A stretch of 64,000 bases of DNA from Limnohabitans sp. 2KL-1. GTDB taxonomy: Bacteria; Pseudomonadota; Gammaproteobacteria; Burkholderiales; Burkholderiaceae_C. Shown piece after piece: positions 46,379 through 54,921 of the stretch. A model generated the notes under the pieces. It worked only from the letters and a program-made list of their open reading frames with translations, did no database searches and had not been told where the DNA came from. Each line of letters opens with the position of its first letter. The first letter of the stretch is position 1. Position numbers and translations under genes: made by a program. The stretch spans positions 62,001 through 126,000 of the forward strand of contig NZ_NESL01000001.1 in NCBI RefSeq assembly GCF_003063435.1, given 5' to 3'.

Positions 46379-47428
46379 ATGCACTCCAATCCTCCCAAAA
46401 ACACGCGTTTCCCAGTGGTCATACAGCGAGCAAATGCGTGCCTTGCTTTGCATTCAGCCTTGCTGATTTGCAAGTCCAAGCTGGTGCTTGCCTTTGGCTT
46501 GGCCGCTTTGTTGGCTGTGCAGGCCGCGCAGGCACAAGTCACCATTGAAACCAAACAAGAGGGCGTCAATACGAAAATCGAGGTTCTGTCGGGTTTGTAT
46601 GCCTTGTCACAAGGCGTGGGACAAAGTCAAGGCCGCATCGTGATGTACCGTACCCGTGAAAGCGCCCGGCTCGAAGGGGCAACCAGCATCTTCGTGAATG
46701 GTCAGTACCACACCTCCCTGATACCCGATGGGTTCAACTTTTTGTGTCTGGATACGGGCGAAGTGGAGGTCGGTGCCCGTCAATACCGGGTGGGTGGAAA
46801 AGCCCGCGATCAATACGACACCGTCACAGCCACGCGATTGCTCAAGGGACAAACACAATACCTTCTGGTGACCGAAGATGAAGGCCGTCCGGTCCTGAAA
46901 CCTGTGTCGGTTGAGCAGGCGTCGAAAGACTTGAAACAATCAAGATTGCAAGTGCACACGGTATCCCGTGTCACCCAAGCGCAAGATTGCAAGGTGGACA
47001 GTGTCGCTGCCCCTGCGCAGGCAGCGGTCATGCAGCCCCAGGATCAGTACGTGTTGATGGTTGATGTGTTGTTTGCATTTGCCAAATCGGACATGGCGGG
47101 ATTGACCCATCAAGGACAAGCCACCATTGACGAGATGGTTTCCCGTATTCAAACAAAGTATGAACGGATAGACCGCATTCATTTGGTCGGTCATACCGAC
47201 CCACTGGGATCTGCGGCGATCAACGACCGGCTTGCGAAAGAGCGTGCAGATACCGTGCGTCAATACATTGAAAGAACAATGAAAATACCCGGACGGCTGA
47301 CCTCTGAAGGAAGAAGTTTCAAAGAACTGGTCAAGACTGGCTGCGAACGTGTCGCCACCGCACGTGCCATTGCCTGCAACCAGCCAAACCGGCGTGTTGT
47401 GGCCGAAATCACGGGCGTCAAGCGCTGA
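46379..47428 (+). CDS. OmpA family protein with C-terminal peptidoglycan-binding domain
   Basis: The 349-residue protein has a long N-terminal leader with a hydrophobic signal around 33-50 (LVLAFGLAALLAVQAAQAQ). The middle domain (about 55-200) is beta-rich and unrecognised. The C-terminal OmpA-like domain from about 225 has 'DVLFAFAKSDMAGLTHQG', 'RIHLVGHTDPLGSAAINDRL' and 'KERADTVRQYI', ending 'NRRVVAEI', which contact diaminopimelate in peptidoglycan. It probably tethers the outer membrane or an envelope machine to the wall. Start could be later, since 32 residues before the hydrophobic stretch is unusual. Confidence 0.88.
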   Translation: MHSNPPKNTRFPVVIQRANACLALHSALLICKSKLVLAFGLAALLAVQAAQAQVTIETKQEGVNTKIEVLSGLYALSQGVGQSQGRIVMYRTRESARLEGATSIFVNGQYHTSLIPDGFNFLCLDTGEVEVGARQYRVGGKARDQYDTVTATRLLKGQTQYLLVTEDEGRPVLKPVSVEQASKDLKQSRLQVHTVSRVTQAQDCKVDSVAAPAQAAVMQPQDQYVLMVDVLFAFAKSDMAGLTHQGQATIDEMVSRIQTKYERIDRIHLVGHTDPLGSAAINDRLAKERADTVRQYIERTMKIPGRLTSEGRSFKELVKTGCERVATARAIACNQPNRRVVAEITGVKR

Positions 47429-47463
47429 TTGCGGTAAGCCGGAATATTCCGGTGCCACCTGAA

Positions 47464-47495
47464 AGAAAGGCCGCTTCAAGCGGCCTTTCTTTTTG
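47464..47495 (+). terminator. Terminator after the OmpA-family gene
   Basis: GAAAGGCCGCTT and GCGGCCTTTC form a strong GC stem with a short TCAA loop, followed by TTTTTTG. It lies 36 bases after the stop. Confidence 0.9.
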
Positions 47496-47634
47496 AAGTG
47501 GTTGCCTTCTGCATAAACTGAGGTGTGAACCCGTCGGTGTCATGCGCTCAACGGCATTTTGAAAATTCGGGACAGACGGTCGTCACTCAAGGCGCTAAAG
47601 TGTCATGGCCAAATCGAATTGAAAAGAGGCTTTT

Positions 47635-48483
47635 TTGAACTTGCGGATGTGGGCCATGCTGGCCTTGTTGGGCAGCTTGGTGTCCTTGGCGGTGGGAACT
47701 TCATTTGCCAAAAGCTTGTTTCCTGCACTGGGTGCTGAAGGCACGACCGCCTACCGGATAGTGTTTTCGATGCTGATGTTGATGGTCGTTTTCAGGCCGT
47801 GGCGTCGAAAGTGGGTGTGGGCAGATGCATGGCCGCTGGGACTCTATGGGGTGACTTTGGGGGCGATGAACCTGTTGTTTTACAGCGCCATCAAGACCAT
47901 TCCCTTTGGCGTGGCGATCGCCATCGAGTTCACGGGACCTTTGGCCGTTGCGGTATGGACCTCTAAAAAACCCAGTGACTGGCTATGGGTTGCCTTGGCG
48001 GCCATAGGCCTGGGTTTGTTGTTGCCTTTGCCTGGCTCCGATGCCACCACGGCGTTGGATCCTTGGGGCATGCTGTTCGCACTGTCTGCCGGCATGTGTT
48101 GGGCGCTTTACATTGTTTTTGGTCAACGTGTGGCATTGCGCTATGGCAGTCTTGCCACCCCTTTGGGCATGTTGGCGGCTGCATTCGTGGTGGCCCCGTT
48201 CGGTGTGGTGCATGCGGGTACCGCCTTGTTAGACCCGCAATGGCTGTGGGCTGGCTTGGCGGTGGCCTTGTTGTCGAGTGCCATTCCCTATGCCTTGGAG
48301 ATGTTCGCATTGAACCATCTGCCTAAAAACACGTTCAGTATTTTGCTGAGTCTGGAGCCTGCTGTGGGCGCATTGGCGGGCTGGCTGGTGCTTGCGGAGC
48401 ATCTAACGGCCATGCAGGGTTTGGCGATCGTGATGGTCATGATGGCTTCCATGGGCACAGCCTGGACGGCAGGTCAGCGCTGA
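47635..48483 (+). CDS. EamA/RhtA-type exporter (DMT superfamily)
   Basis: TTG at 47635 is the favoured start because AAAGAGG lies at proper spacing; ATG at 47647 is the alternative. The 282-residue protein has ten membrane helices arranged as two EamA repeats. 'GTSFAKSLFPALGAEGTTAY', 'NLLFYSAIKTIPFGVAIAIE' and 'FSILLSLEPAVGALAGWL' are typical of the RhtA branch that exports threonine/homoserine and other amino acids. The substrate is inferred only from family. It appears monocistronic. Confidence 0.9.
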   Translation: MNLRMWAMLALLGSLVSLAVGTSFAKSLFPALGAEGTTAYRIVFSMLMLMVVFRPWRRKWVWADAWPLGLYGVTLGAMNLLFYSAIKTIPFGVAIAIEFTGPLAVAVWTSKKPSDWLWVALAAIGLGLLLPLPGSDATTALDPWGMLFALSAGMCWALYIVFGQRVALRYGSLATPLGMLAAAFVVAPFGVVHAGTALLDPQWLWAGLAVALLSSAIPYALEMFALNHLPKNTFSILLSLEPAVGALAGWLVLAEHLTAMQGLAIVMVMMASMGTAWTAGQR

Positions 48484-48642
48484 CGCAACCCGTTGCCAGC
48501 AGTGTCAGTGGAATCGGCTGGGTCATGGCGCGTGACACCAAGCCTCGTGGCAAAAAACCTTTGGTGTTCATGGTGCATGGCGCAGCTGCACATGGATTGG
48601 CCCCGAAAGGGGCGGCCTCGTGTGACTGGTTGCAAGGCGCAG

Positions 48643-49431
48643 TCAACGGCCTTCGAATTGCGGTTGACGGCGTTGCGCAAAAGCAGCCCTGCCTTCAGCG
48701 AAGTCGAGGCTGTTGCTCGTCATGTGCTCGCGCGCGCGCAAACGGGCCACATCGGCTTGGCCGGTCTCGATTTCATGGAGAGATTTCTTGGTTTCCTGGA
48801 CCGCTAAAGGTGCCAAGGCCAGAATGTCTCGCACCAGCGCCTGCAAGGTGGCGTCCCATTGGGTGGGGCTGACCAAGGCCTCGAATAAACCCATGGCCTC
48901 CAGTTGTCGTGCCGTGAAAGGCCGTGCAGTCAGAAAAGCGCGACGGGTACCCGCCATCCCAAAACGTGCCACATAGCGCTGCAAACCGCTCGGGTAGTAA
49001 TGCAGCCCCAGTGCGGTAGCGGGCATGCGCCACTCGATGTCTTCCAGACACACCCGCAAGTCACAAGCCAGTACGACATCGGTGGCGCCTCCGTAGACGC
49101 TGCCATTCAGGGCGCAAATGGTCACAGGACGTAATGCGGCAAGAGTTTCCGGAATGGTTTCAAAAAAAGTCGAACCGTGGCCGGGATCGTCAAAGCCGCT
49201 GATGTCGTATCCGGCGCAAAACACAGGCTTGGGCTGGTTGTCGGTGTTGGCCGTCAGCACCAGGACACGCACCGCAGCGGTGCGGTTGACGGTTTCAAAA
49301 TGTGCCAACAAAGTCTTGAGGTCGGCGTTTTCGAGTCGGTTGCGCTGGGCGGGCCGGTTCAAGGTGATGGTGGCCACCCCACCTTCGATGTGCAGAATGG
49401 GGGCGCAAGGCGGTAACGAGGCAAGTGACAT
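48643..49431 (-). CDS. Enoyl-CoA hydratase/isomerase family protein
   Basis: Start 49431 (MSLASLPPCAPILHIEGGVA). The 262-residue crotonase-fold protein has 'ATITLNRPAQRNRLENADLK', the oxyanion-hole strands 'FCAGYDISGF' and 'ALNGSVYGGATDVVLACDLR'. At the usual catalytic Glu positions of enoyl-CoA hydratase, 'CLEDIEWRMPATALGLHYYP' offers only one acidic residue before the loop, so the exact reaction (hydratase, isomerase or hydrolase) is open. It lies downstream of, and on the same strand as, the phasin gene but behind that gene's terminator. Confidence 0.88.
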   Translation of the reverse strand: MSLASLPPCAPILHIEGGVATITLNRPAQRNRLENADLKTLLAHFETVNRTAAVRVLVLTANTDNQPKPVFCAGYDISGFDDPGHGSTFFETIPETLAALRPVTICALNGSVYGGATDVVLACDLRVCLEDIEWRMPATALGLHYYPSGLQRYVARFGMAGTRRAFLTARPFTARQLEAMGLFEALVSPTQWDATLQALVRDILALAPLAVQETKKSLHEIETGQADVARLRAREHMTSNSLDFAEGRAAFAQRRQPQFEGR

Positions 49432-49443
49432 GGGCGCAGTCCA

Positions 49444-49473
49444 AAAACAAAAAAGGGTGTCCAAAGACACCCT
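49444..49473 (-). terminator. Terminator of the phasin gene
   Basis: Read on the minus strand, AGGGTGTC and GACACCCT form an 8-base stem around TTTG, followed by a T tract TTTTTTGTTTTT. It lies about 48 bases after the phasin stop and before the enoyl-CoA hydratase start. Confidence 0.9.
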
Positions 49474-49520
49474 GATTTTAGAAAGCCAACCGGTTGGCGG
49501 TCAGCTCATCCAATGGTCAC

Positions 49521-50078
49521 TCAGGCCTTGGTCTTGGCCTTGGACATGGCGGCTTTCACCGATGCTTCGGCTTGCGCGGTGGCCGCCTTCATGCTGGCTT
49601 CGGCGCTGTCAGCGGCTTGTTTGGCCACTTTTTTCAGGGTTTCGGCCGCGTTCTGGCTGGCTTCGAAAGCGGTTTTGATCACGGCCACGGCGGCGTCGGA
49701 ACCGGCGGGGGCGTTTTTCAGGCTGTTTTCAACCAAGCTTTTGACAGCTTGCTCGGACTCAGCCATTTTGCTTTCGATGGCTTTGGTGAATTCGGCACCG
49801 GTGCTGTTGGCGATGTCCGTCAGGTGACGGCCATAAGACACCGATTTTTCAAAGGCGGGCTGCACCAAGGCAGCTTGTGCAGCCACCAAATCTTGAGGGG
49901 TTTTGGCGGCCATCAGGGCTTGCATGTTGGCGAAAGACTCACCCACGGCTGCTTTGCCTGCGGCCATGTTCAATTCGACCAGACGTTCGAAACCAGCGAA
50001 AGCAGTTTGTGACAAGCCAGCAGCCACGTTCAGGTTGGCTTGTTGAGTGGCGGCGAATTGTTCAGTATTGAAGTTCAT
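49521..50078 (-). CDS. phaP: Phasin family protein
   Basis: This 185-residue helical, Ala/Lys-rich protein opens with MNFNTEQFAATQQANLNVAA and matches phasins of betaproteobacteria ('GFERLVELNMAAGKAAVGES', 'TPQDLVAAQAALVQPAFEKS'). Phasins coat polyhydroxyalkanoate granules and control their size. The C-terminus (residues 150-185) is a repetitive Ala-Lys-Glu stretch likely to form an amphipathic coil. Codon bias and the strong terminator suggest high expression. A TGC-rich dyad upstream may bind PhaR. No PHA synthase is in the window. Confidence 0.95.
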   Translation of the reverse strand: MNFNTEQFAATQQANLNVAAGLSQTAFAGFERLVELNMAAGKAAVGESFANMQALMAAKTPQDLVAAQAALVQPAFEKSVSYGRHLTDIANSTGAEFTKAIESKMAESEQAVKSLVENSLKNAPAGSDAAVAVIKTAFEASQNAAETLKKVAKQAADSAEASMKAATAQAEASVKAAMSKAKTKA

Positions 50079-50097
50079 GGTTTACCCTTGGAAAGTT

Positions 50098-50114
50098 TTG
50101 TTGCAATGCAGCAA
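50098..50114. promoter_or_regulatory. Candidate PhaR-type operator upstream of the phasin gene
   Basis: TTGTTGC and GCAGCAA flank a 3-base centre, forming a near-perfect dyad with one mismatch, 20 bases before the phasin ATG. PhaR repressors are known to bind TGC/GCA-rich dyads at phasin promoters. The assignment is by analogy. Confidence 0.4.
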
Positions 50115-50317
50115 TTTGAACAGTGCGGGGGTGATATGGCAAGTAAAAGTAAGCACTTTAGAGTCCACACTCCAATTGGTCAGCCTGTGTGCGAGAGCGC
50201 GCTGTGTGGATCAGGCGCTTCGTGATTCACGGCTGACACAAGGGTTTTGGGGAACCGATGCGGCCAAGCTCACTACACTTGGGACTGTGGCCAATTCGGT
50301 CCGAACACATTGCATGT

Positions 50318-50917
50318 ATGGAATTCATCAGTCTGCTGTTCATTTTGGCCATCGGTATCCATTGGCTCAACGGCCTGGGTCAGCGCAAACGAACAGCTTT
50401 GCTTGCCGAGCAATTGCGGCCCTACCAGATCGAAAAACACATGGAGCAGCTCACCGGCGCTTACATGCGGGCGCTGGGTGAGGCACAGCCTGAGCGACAG
50501 CAACAAATCCTGGGCTTGCAAGCACAGGCCGAACAGCAACTGTCGGCCGAGTTCCAGAATCTGGCGCGTGAATTTGCCAAATTGCCTGCGCCCGTGACGC
50601 GGGCGTTCAAATATGCGGTGCCCTTCATTGACCAACTTTCGACCAAAGCAACGTTCGACATGCGCCGCATGCTGGAAGTGCATGCCCAGGGCATCGAGCG
50701 GGCCGTGGCCAATGTGCAAGGCGTGAGCCTGAAAGAGCGCGCCTTTCGTCTGATGGGCGAGATGTTCCTGATGCAGCACAGCTGCCACTGGTTTTGCAAA
50801 TCGAAGACCATCGCTTCGGCCCGCATGGTGGCGCAGCACCAGACCCGTTATGAGCAGGCGCTGGAGGCCGTCAGCCCCGAAACCCGGCAGGCTTATCTGG
50901 CTTTGGTGCAGGGCTGA
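50318..50917 (+). CDS. Conserved-looking hypothetical protein with N-terminal membrane anchor
   Basis: I choose ATG 50318 (MEFISLLFILAIGIHWLNGL), which makes a single N-terminal membrane helix; the frame opens at 50258. The 199-residue remainder is helical and charged ('LAEQLRPYQIEKHMEQLTGA', 'QQQILGLQAQAEQQLSAEFQ') and likely coiled-coil at about 45-85. A His/Cys-containing segment 'MLMQHSCHWFCKSK'-like 'FLMQHSCHWFCKSKTIASA' is striking. I do not recognise the family. It is divergent from the phasin gene. Confidence 0.7.
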   Translation: MEFISLLFILAIGIHWLNGLGQRKRTALLAEQLRPYQIEKHMEQLTGAYMRALGEAQPERQQQILGLQAQAEQQLSAEFQNLAREFAKLPAPVTRAFKYAVPFIDQLSTKATFDMRRMLEVHAQGIERAVANVQGVSLKERAFRLMGEMFLMQHSCHWFCKSKTIASARMVAQHQTRYEQALEAVSPETRQAYLALVQG

Positions 50918-50929
50918 GAATCTTCAAGC

Positions 50930-51865
50930 TCAGACGACAGCCCAGGCCATGCGCAGCGCATGGGCACACAACGCCACTGCGGCATGGGCTTCCTGCAGCA
51001 CCCGGCCCATGGTGATGAAGCCATGGATTTGCCGCTCAAAGCAAATGTATTGCGATGCCACGCCGGCCCGGCTCAGGGCATCGGCGTACAGCAGGCCTTC
51101 GTCGCGCAAAGGGTCAAAGCCCGCCGTCAGCACCATGGCCGCAGGCAAGTTGGCATGGCTGGTGGCCAACTGCGGCGAGGCGCGCCAGTCCTGGGCGTCC
51201 TGCGGACTGCGCAGGTAATTGCCCGAGTACCAGGCCATGGATTCGCGTGTGAGCAAGTAACCCTGGCCATTGGCCTTGTAAGAAGCAGTGTCTGGGGCCA
51301 TCACGGTGCTGGGGTAGATGAGCAACTGCAAGGCGGGCTTGCAGCCCAGATCGCGCAAGCCCAGACACGCGGCCGCCGCCAGATTGCCGCCTGCGCTGTC
51401 GCCACCGATGGCGATGCGGCCGGGGTCAATGCCCAGCACTTTTGATTGCGACGCTACCCACTGCCAGGCCGCCACCGCATCGTCGTAAGCCGCCGGGAAC
51501 TTGTGCTCGGGGCCCATGCGATAGTCCACCGACACGACCACGCCACCGGCTTGCTGGCACAGCGAGCGACACAGCACATCGTGCGTGTCCAGATCGCCAA
51601 TGGTCCAGCCACCGCCATGCAAGTACACCAGCGCGGGCAGGGATTGCGTGGCATCGGTCGGGTGGTACACCCGCACCCCAATGTCAACGCCCGAATGGCT
51701 GAAATGCAGGTCTTGCACACGCCCCACTTCGGGCGCATCGGGCTGGGTGAAGCTGCGACGCGCTCGGTAGGCGGCCCGCGCCTCCACCGGCGTTTGTGTG
51801 TAAACCGGGGGAATGCCCTTTTCGCTCAAAAGGGTCATCAGGGCTTGGGCTTGTGGGTCGAGCAT
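50930..51865 (-). CDS. Alpha/beta hydrolase, hormone-sensitive lipase family
   Basis: Start 51865 gives a 311-residue enzyme; the longer frame to 52042 has no ribosome binding site. The HSL signature is complete: oxyanion-hole 'YLHGGGWTIGDLDTHD', nucleophile Ser in 'GGDSAGGNLAAAACLG', Asp in 'AGFDPLRDEG' and His in 'QIHGFITMG'. These cytoplasmic carboxylesterases cleave short-chain esters. The natural substrate is unknown. It is convergent with the upstream hypothetical gene, with 12 bases between stops. Confidence 0.92.
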   Translation of the reverse strand: MLDPQAQALMTLLSEKGIPPVYTQTPVEARAAYRARRSFTQPDAPEVGRVQDLHFSHSGVDIGVRVYHPTDATQSLPALVYLHGGGWTIGDLDTHDVLCRSLCQQAGGVVVSVDYRMGPEHKFPAAYDDAVAAWQWVASQSKVLGIDPGRIAIGGDSAGGNLAAAACLGLRDLGCKPALQLLIYPSTVMAPDTASYKANGQGYLLTRESMAWYSGNYLRSPQDAQDWRASPQLATSHANLPAAMVLTAGFDPLRDEGLLYADALSRAGVASQYICFERQIHGFITMGRVLQEAHAAVALCAHALRMAWAVV

Positions 51866-52182
51866 GGGGCACTCCGGGAGGGCTGAAGATTGGCGGATTA
51901 TGGGCGGGCACCCAGACTCCGAATGGGCAAATGGGCGACACCCATTGGGGTTGGCTCCGCCTGCGCGAATGCCGCCAGCAGCTTTTGCCCGGTGTTGGTG
52001 CGGCCATTGGTTGCGATGGCGTTGTCGCAAGTGCGCGATCACGATCGGAAACCGCGCACACAGCGCAGGACTGTCGGCCTGCAGATATGCCGTGGGTTAA
52101 GCCGCCCAGGGCCGGTGCCTTCAGGCCCGTGAGGCCTGAAGGCACTGCGCTTTGAAACGATCGTCCCGCTACCTTTGAAGCC
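51866..52182. other. Intergenic region with a 13-base perfect hairpin
   Basis: The 317 bases contain no convincing gene. GTGCCTTCAGGCC (52115-52127) pairs exactly with GGCCTGAAGGCAC (52133-52145) around CGTGA. The hairpin is 38 bases after the E1 dehydrogenase stop on the minus strand and lacks a T tract. It may be a factor-dependent terminator or 3' stabiliser. The rest probably carries the esterase promoter. Confidence 0.5.
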
Positions 52183-54819
52183 TCACTCCCCCAGCGCCCG
52201 CCAAGCCGCCTGTGCGATGCTGCCCGCGTCTACCGCAAAGAAGCGGCGCAGTGCGGCGCGGGTGTCGCTGCGGCCAAAGCCGTCGGTGCCGAGCGTGCGG
52301 TAGCGGCGGCCTTCGGGCAGGTAGGCTCGCACGCTCTCAGGCACGGCCCGCACATAGTCGCTGGCAGCCACGATGGGGCCCGCACTGGGGGCCAGCAAGC
52401 GGCTCAAGTAAGGTGCATCGCCGCTGGCCTCATTCGCCATGCCGTCGCGTGCCAGCTCGCTCCAGCTGGTGATGCTGTACACGTCCACCCCCACGCCCTG
52501 CGCGGCCAGTTGCTCGGCGGCCTGGATGACCTCGGTGAGGATCGCCCCCGAGCCAAGAAGCGTCACGCGCTGGCCCTTCGCCGAAGCATCGGTGGGACCA
52601 TTCGCGGGTCCATCAGTGGGACCATAAGCGCCAAAGTGGTAACCCCCCCGCAACACACAACGCTCAGCCCCCTCGGGCAAATTGGGCTGGGCGTAGTTTT
52701 CGTTCATCAGGGTCACGTAATAAAACACGTCGGCTTGCTGCTCGACCATCTCGCGCATGCCCGCGTCCAGAATCACCGCCAGCTCGCCCGCAAAGGCCGG
52801 GTCGTAGGCCTTGCAGTTGGGGATGGTGGCCGCCACCAAGTGGCTGCTGCCGTCTTGGTGCTGCAGGCCCTCGCCGCCCAAGGTGGTGCGGCCTGAGGTT
52901 GCGCCCAGCAAAAAGCCGCGTGCCCGCTGGTCGGCGGCGGCCCAGATGGCGTCGCCCACGCGCTGAAAGCCGAACATCGAGTAATAAATGTAGAAGGGCA
53001 GCATGGCCAGGCCGTGCACGCTGTAGCTGGTGGCCGCGGCCGTCCAGCTGGCGATCGCGCCCGCTTCGCTGATGCCTTCTTCCAGAATCTGGCCGTCGGT
53101 GGCTTCGCGGTAGCTCAGCACCGAGCCGATGTCTTCGGGCGCGTAACGCTGGCCCACGCTGCTGTAAATGCCCACCTGTTTGAACAGGTTGGCCATGCCG
53201 AAGGTGCGCGCCTCGTCGGCCACGATGGGCACGATGCGCGGGCCGAGCTGCGGGTCTTTGAGCAGGTTGCCCAGCATGCGCACAAAGGCCATGGTGGTGC
53301 TCATGTCCTTGCCATCGGCCTGCAGCGCAAACTGCCCGTAGCTGGCGAGTGCGGGCACGGGTAAGCGGTCGCAGGCGGTCTCGCGCTTGGGCAAGCTGCC
53401 GCCCAAGCGGGCGCGGTGCTCGCGCAGGTAGCGCATCTCGGCGCTGTCGTCGGTGGGTTTGTAAAAGGCCAAGCCCTTGGCCTGCTCGTCGCTCAGCGGC
53501 AGGTCAAAGCGGTTGCGGTAGTCGATCAGGTCTTGCTCGTCGAACTTCTTTTGGCTGTGCGTGGTCATCTTGCCCTGGCCCGCGCTGCCCATGCCAAAAC
53601 CTTTTTTGGTGTGCGCCAGGATCACCGTGGGCTGGCCGCGGTGCGCAGCCGCCGCTGCATACGCCGCGTGGATTTTCACGATGTCGTGGCCACCGCGCTT
53701 GAGCCGATCGATCTGCTCGTCGGTCATGCCCTGCGCCAGCCGCGCCAGTTCTTCGTTCTGTCCAAAGAAATTTTCGCGGTTGAAGCGTCCGTCTTTGGCG
53801 GCAAAGGTCTGCATCTGGCCGTCTACCGTGTTGGCAAAAGCGCGCAGCAAAGCGCCCGAGGTGTCGCGTGCCAGCAGACCGTCCCAGTCGCTGCCCCAGA
53901 CCAGCTTGATCACGTTCCAGCCAGCGCCCGCAAACAGTTTCTCCAGCTCGTCGATGATGCGGCCGTTGCCGCGCACCGGGCCGTCCAGGCGCTGCAAATT
54001 GCAGTTGACCACCCACACCAGGTTGTCGAGTTTTTCGCGCGCGGCCAAGGTCAGGGCGCTCATGCTCTCGGGCTCGTCCATCTCGCCGTCGCCAAACACG
54101 CCCCACACCTTGCGGCCGCTGCAGTCCTGCAGCTGGCGGTGCGTCAGGTAACGCATGAAGCGGGCGTGGTAGATCGAGCTGATCGGCCCCAAGCCCATGG
54201 AGCCCGTGGGGAACTGCCAAAAATCGGGCATCAGCCAAGGGTGCGGGTAGCTCGACAAACCGCGTGCGCCGCTGTCCGGTGCGGTGATCTCTTGGCGGTA
54301 GTGCATCAGGTCCGCCTCGGTGAGGCGCCCTTCCAGAAAAGCGCGGGCGTACACCCCGGGTGCGCTGTGCGGCTGGAAGAACACCAGGTCGCCCTTGTGC
54401 TGCTCGGTGCGCGCGTGGAAGAAGTGGTGAAACCCGGTTTCGAACAAATCGGCCACGCTGGCGTAACTGGCGATGTGCCCGCCCAGCTCGCCATAAGCCT
54501 GGTTGGCACGCACCACCATGGCCAGTGCATTCCAGCGCATGATGGCCACCAGCCGCTCTTCGGTGGCCAAGTCGCCGGGGAACACCGACTGCTCATCGAC
54601 GGCGATGGTGTTCATGTAAGGCGTGTTCAGCTCGGGCTGCCAACCCGTGCGCTGCTGCCGCGCCACGACGGCCAGCTCGTCCAGAATTTGCCGGGCACGC
54701 TCGGGGCCTTGGGTGCCGATGAGGGCCAGCAAGGCCTCGCGCCACTCGGCGGTTTCTTCGGGGTCAATGTCGTGGGCCTGTGTCAGCGCGTGCAAGAGGG
54801 GTTCAAAAGGTGCGTTCAT
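52183..54819 (-). CDS. Homodimeric 2-oxo acid (pyruvate) dehydrogenase E1 component, AceE/MdeB type
   Basis: Start 54819 (MNAPFEPLLHALTQAHDIDP), 878 residues, as for AceE-type E1. The thiamine diphosphate motif 'GDGEMDEPESMSALTLAARE' ends in 'NCNLQRLDGPVRGN', and 'SYPHPWLMPDFWQFPTGSMG' is diagnostic. E1 decarboxylates pyruvate or 2-oxobutyrate and acylates the E2 lipoyl group. No E2 or E3 gene is adjacent, and an Lrp-type regulator is divergent, an arrangement like mdeR-mdeB of Pseudomonas, so this may be an alternative E1 for 2-oxobutyrate. A GPTD/GPAN repeat near residue 738 is unusual. Confidence 0.92.
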   Translation of the reverse strand: MNAPFEPLLHALTQAHDIDPEETAEWREALLALIGTQGPERARQILDELAVVARQQRTGWQPELNTPYMNTIAVDEQSVFPGDLATEERLVAIMRWNALAMVVRANQAYGELGGHIASYASVADLFETGFHHFFHARTEQHKGDLVFFQPHSAPGVYARAFLEGRLTEADLMHYRQEITAPDSGARGLSSYPHPWLMPDFWQFPTGSMGLGPISSIYHARFMRYLTHRQLQDCSGRKVWGVFGDGEMDEPESMSALTLAAREKLDNLVWVVNCNLQRLDGPVRGNGRIIDELEKLFAGAGWNVIKLVWGSDWDGLLARDTSGALLRAFANTVDGQMQTFAAKDGRFNRENFFGQNEELARLAQGMTDEQIDRLKRGGHDIVKIHAAYAAAAAHRGQPTVILAHTKKGFGMGSAGQGKMTTHSQKKFDEQDLIDYRNRFDLPLSDEQAKGLAFYKPTDDSAEMRYLREHRARLGGSLPKRETACDRLPVPALASYGQFALQADGKDMSTTMAFVRMLGNLLKDPQLGPRIVPIVADEARTFGMANLFKQVGIYSSVGQRYAPEDIGSVLSYREATDGQILEEGISEAGAIASWTAAATSYSVHGLAMLPFYIYYSMFGFQRVGDAIWAAADQRARGFLLGATSGRTTLGGEGLQHQDGSSHLVAATIPNCKAYDPAFAGELAVILDAGMREMVEQQADVFYYVTLMNENYAQPNLPEGAERCVLRGGYHFGAYGPTDGPANGPTDASAKGQRVTLLGSGAILTEVIQAAEQLAAQGVGVDVYSITSWSELARDGMANEASGDAPYLSRLLAPSAGPIVAASDYVRAVPESVRAYLPEGRRYRTLGTDGFGRSDTRAALRRFFAVDAGSIAQAAWRALGE

Positions 54820-54849
54820 GCATGGGACTGTACCGGGCAGTGCGGCGCA

Positions 54850-54892
54850 TGTGCTGCGTATTTGGATTACGAAAAAGCCGATTTGCAGCACA
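54850..54892. promoter_or_regulatory. Candidate Lrp operator between E1 and lrp genes
   Basis: TGTGCTGC (54850-54857) and GCAGCACA (54885-54892) are exact inverted repeats 27 bases apart in the 102-base divergent gap. They flank an AT-rich centre. An Lrp-family dimer or octamer could bridge both arms. Binding is inferred from position. Confidence 0.45.
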
Positions 54893-54921
54893 ATATGCTG
54901 AAAATGCAAAGGATTCGGCAC

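Noticed and set aside
53416..54894. Plus-strand frame of about 490 codons fused in frame to the Lrp regulator
   Set aside because: It is antisense to the E1 dehydrogenase, has no recognisable domain, and the Lrp protein has its own start with a ribosome binding site at 54922.
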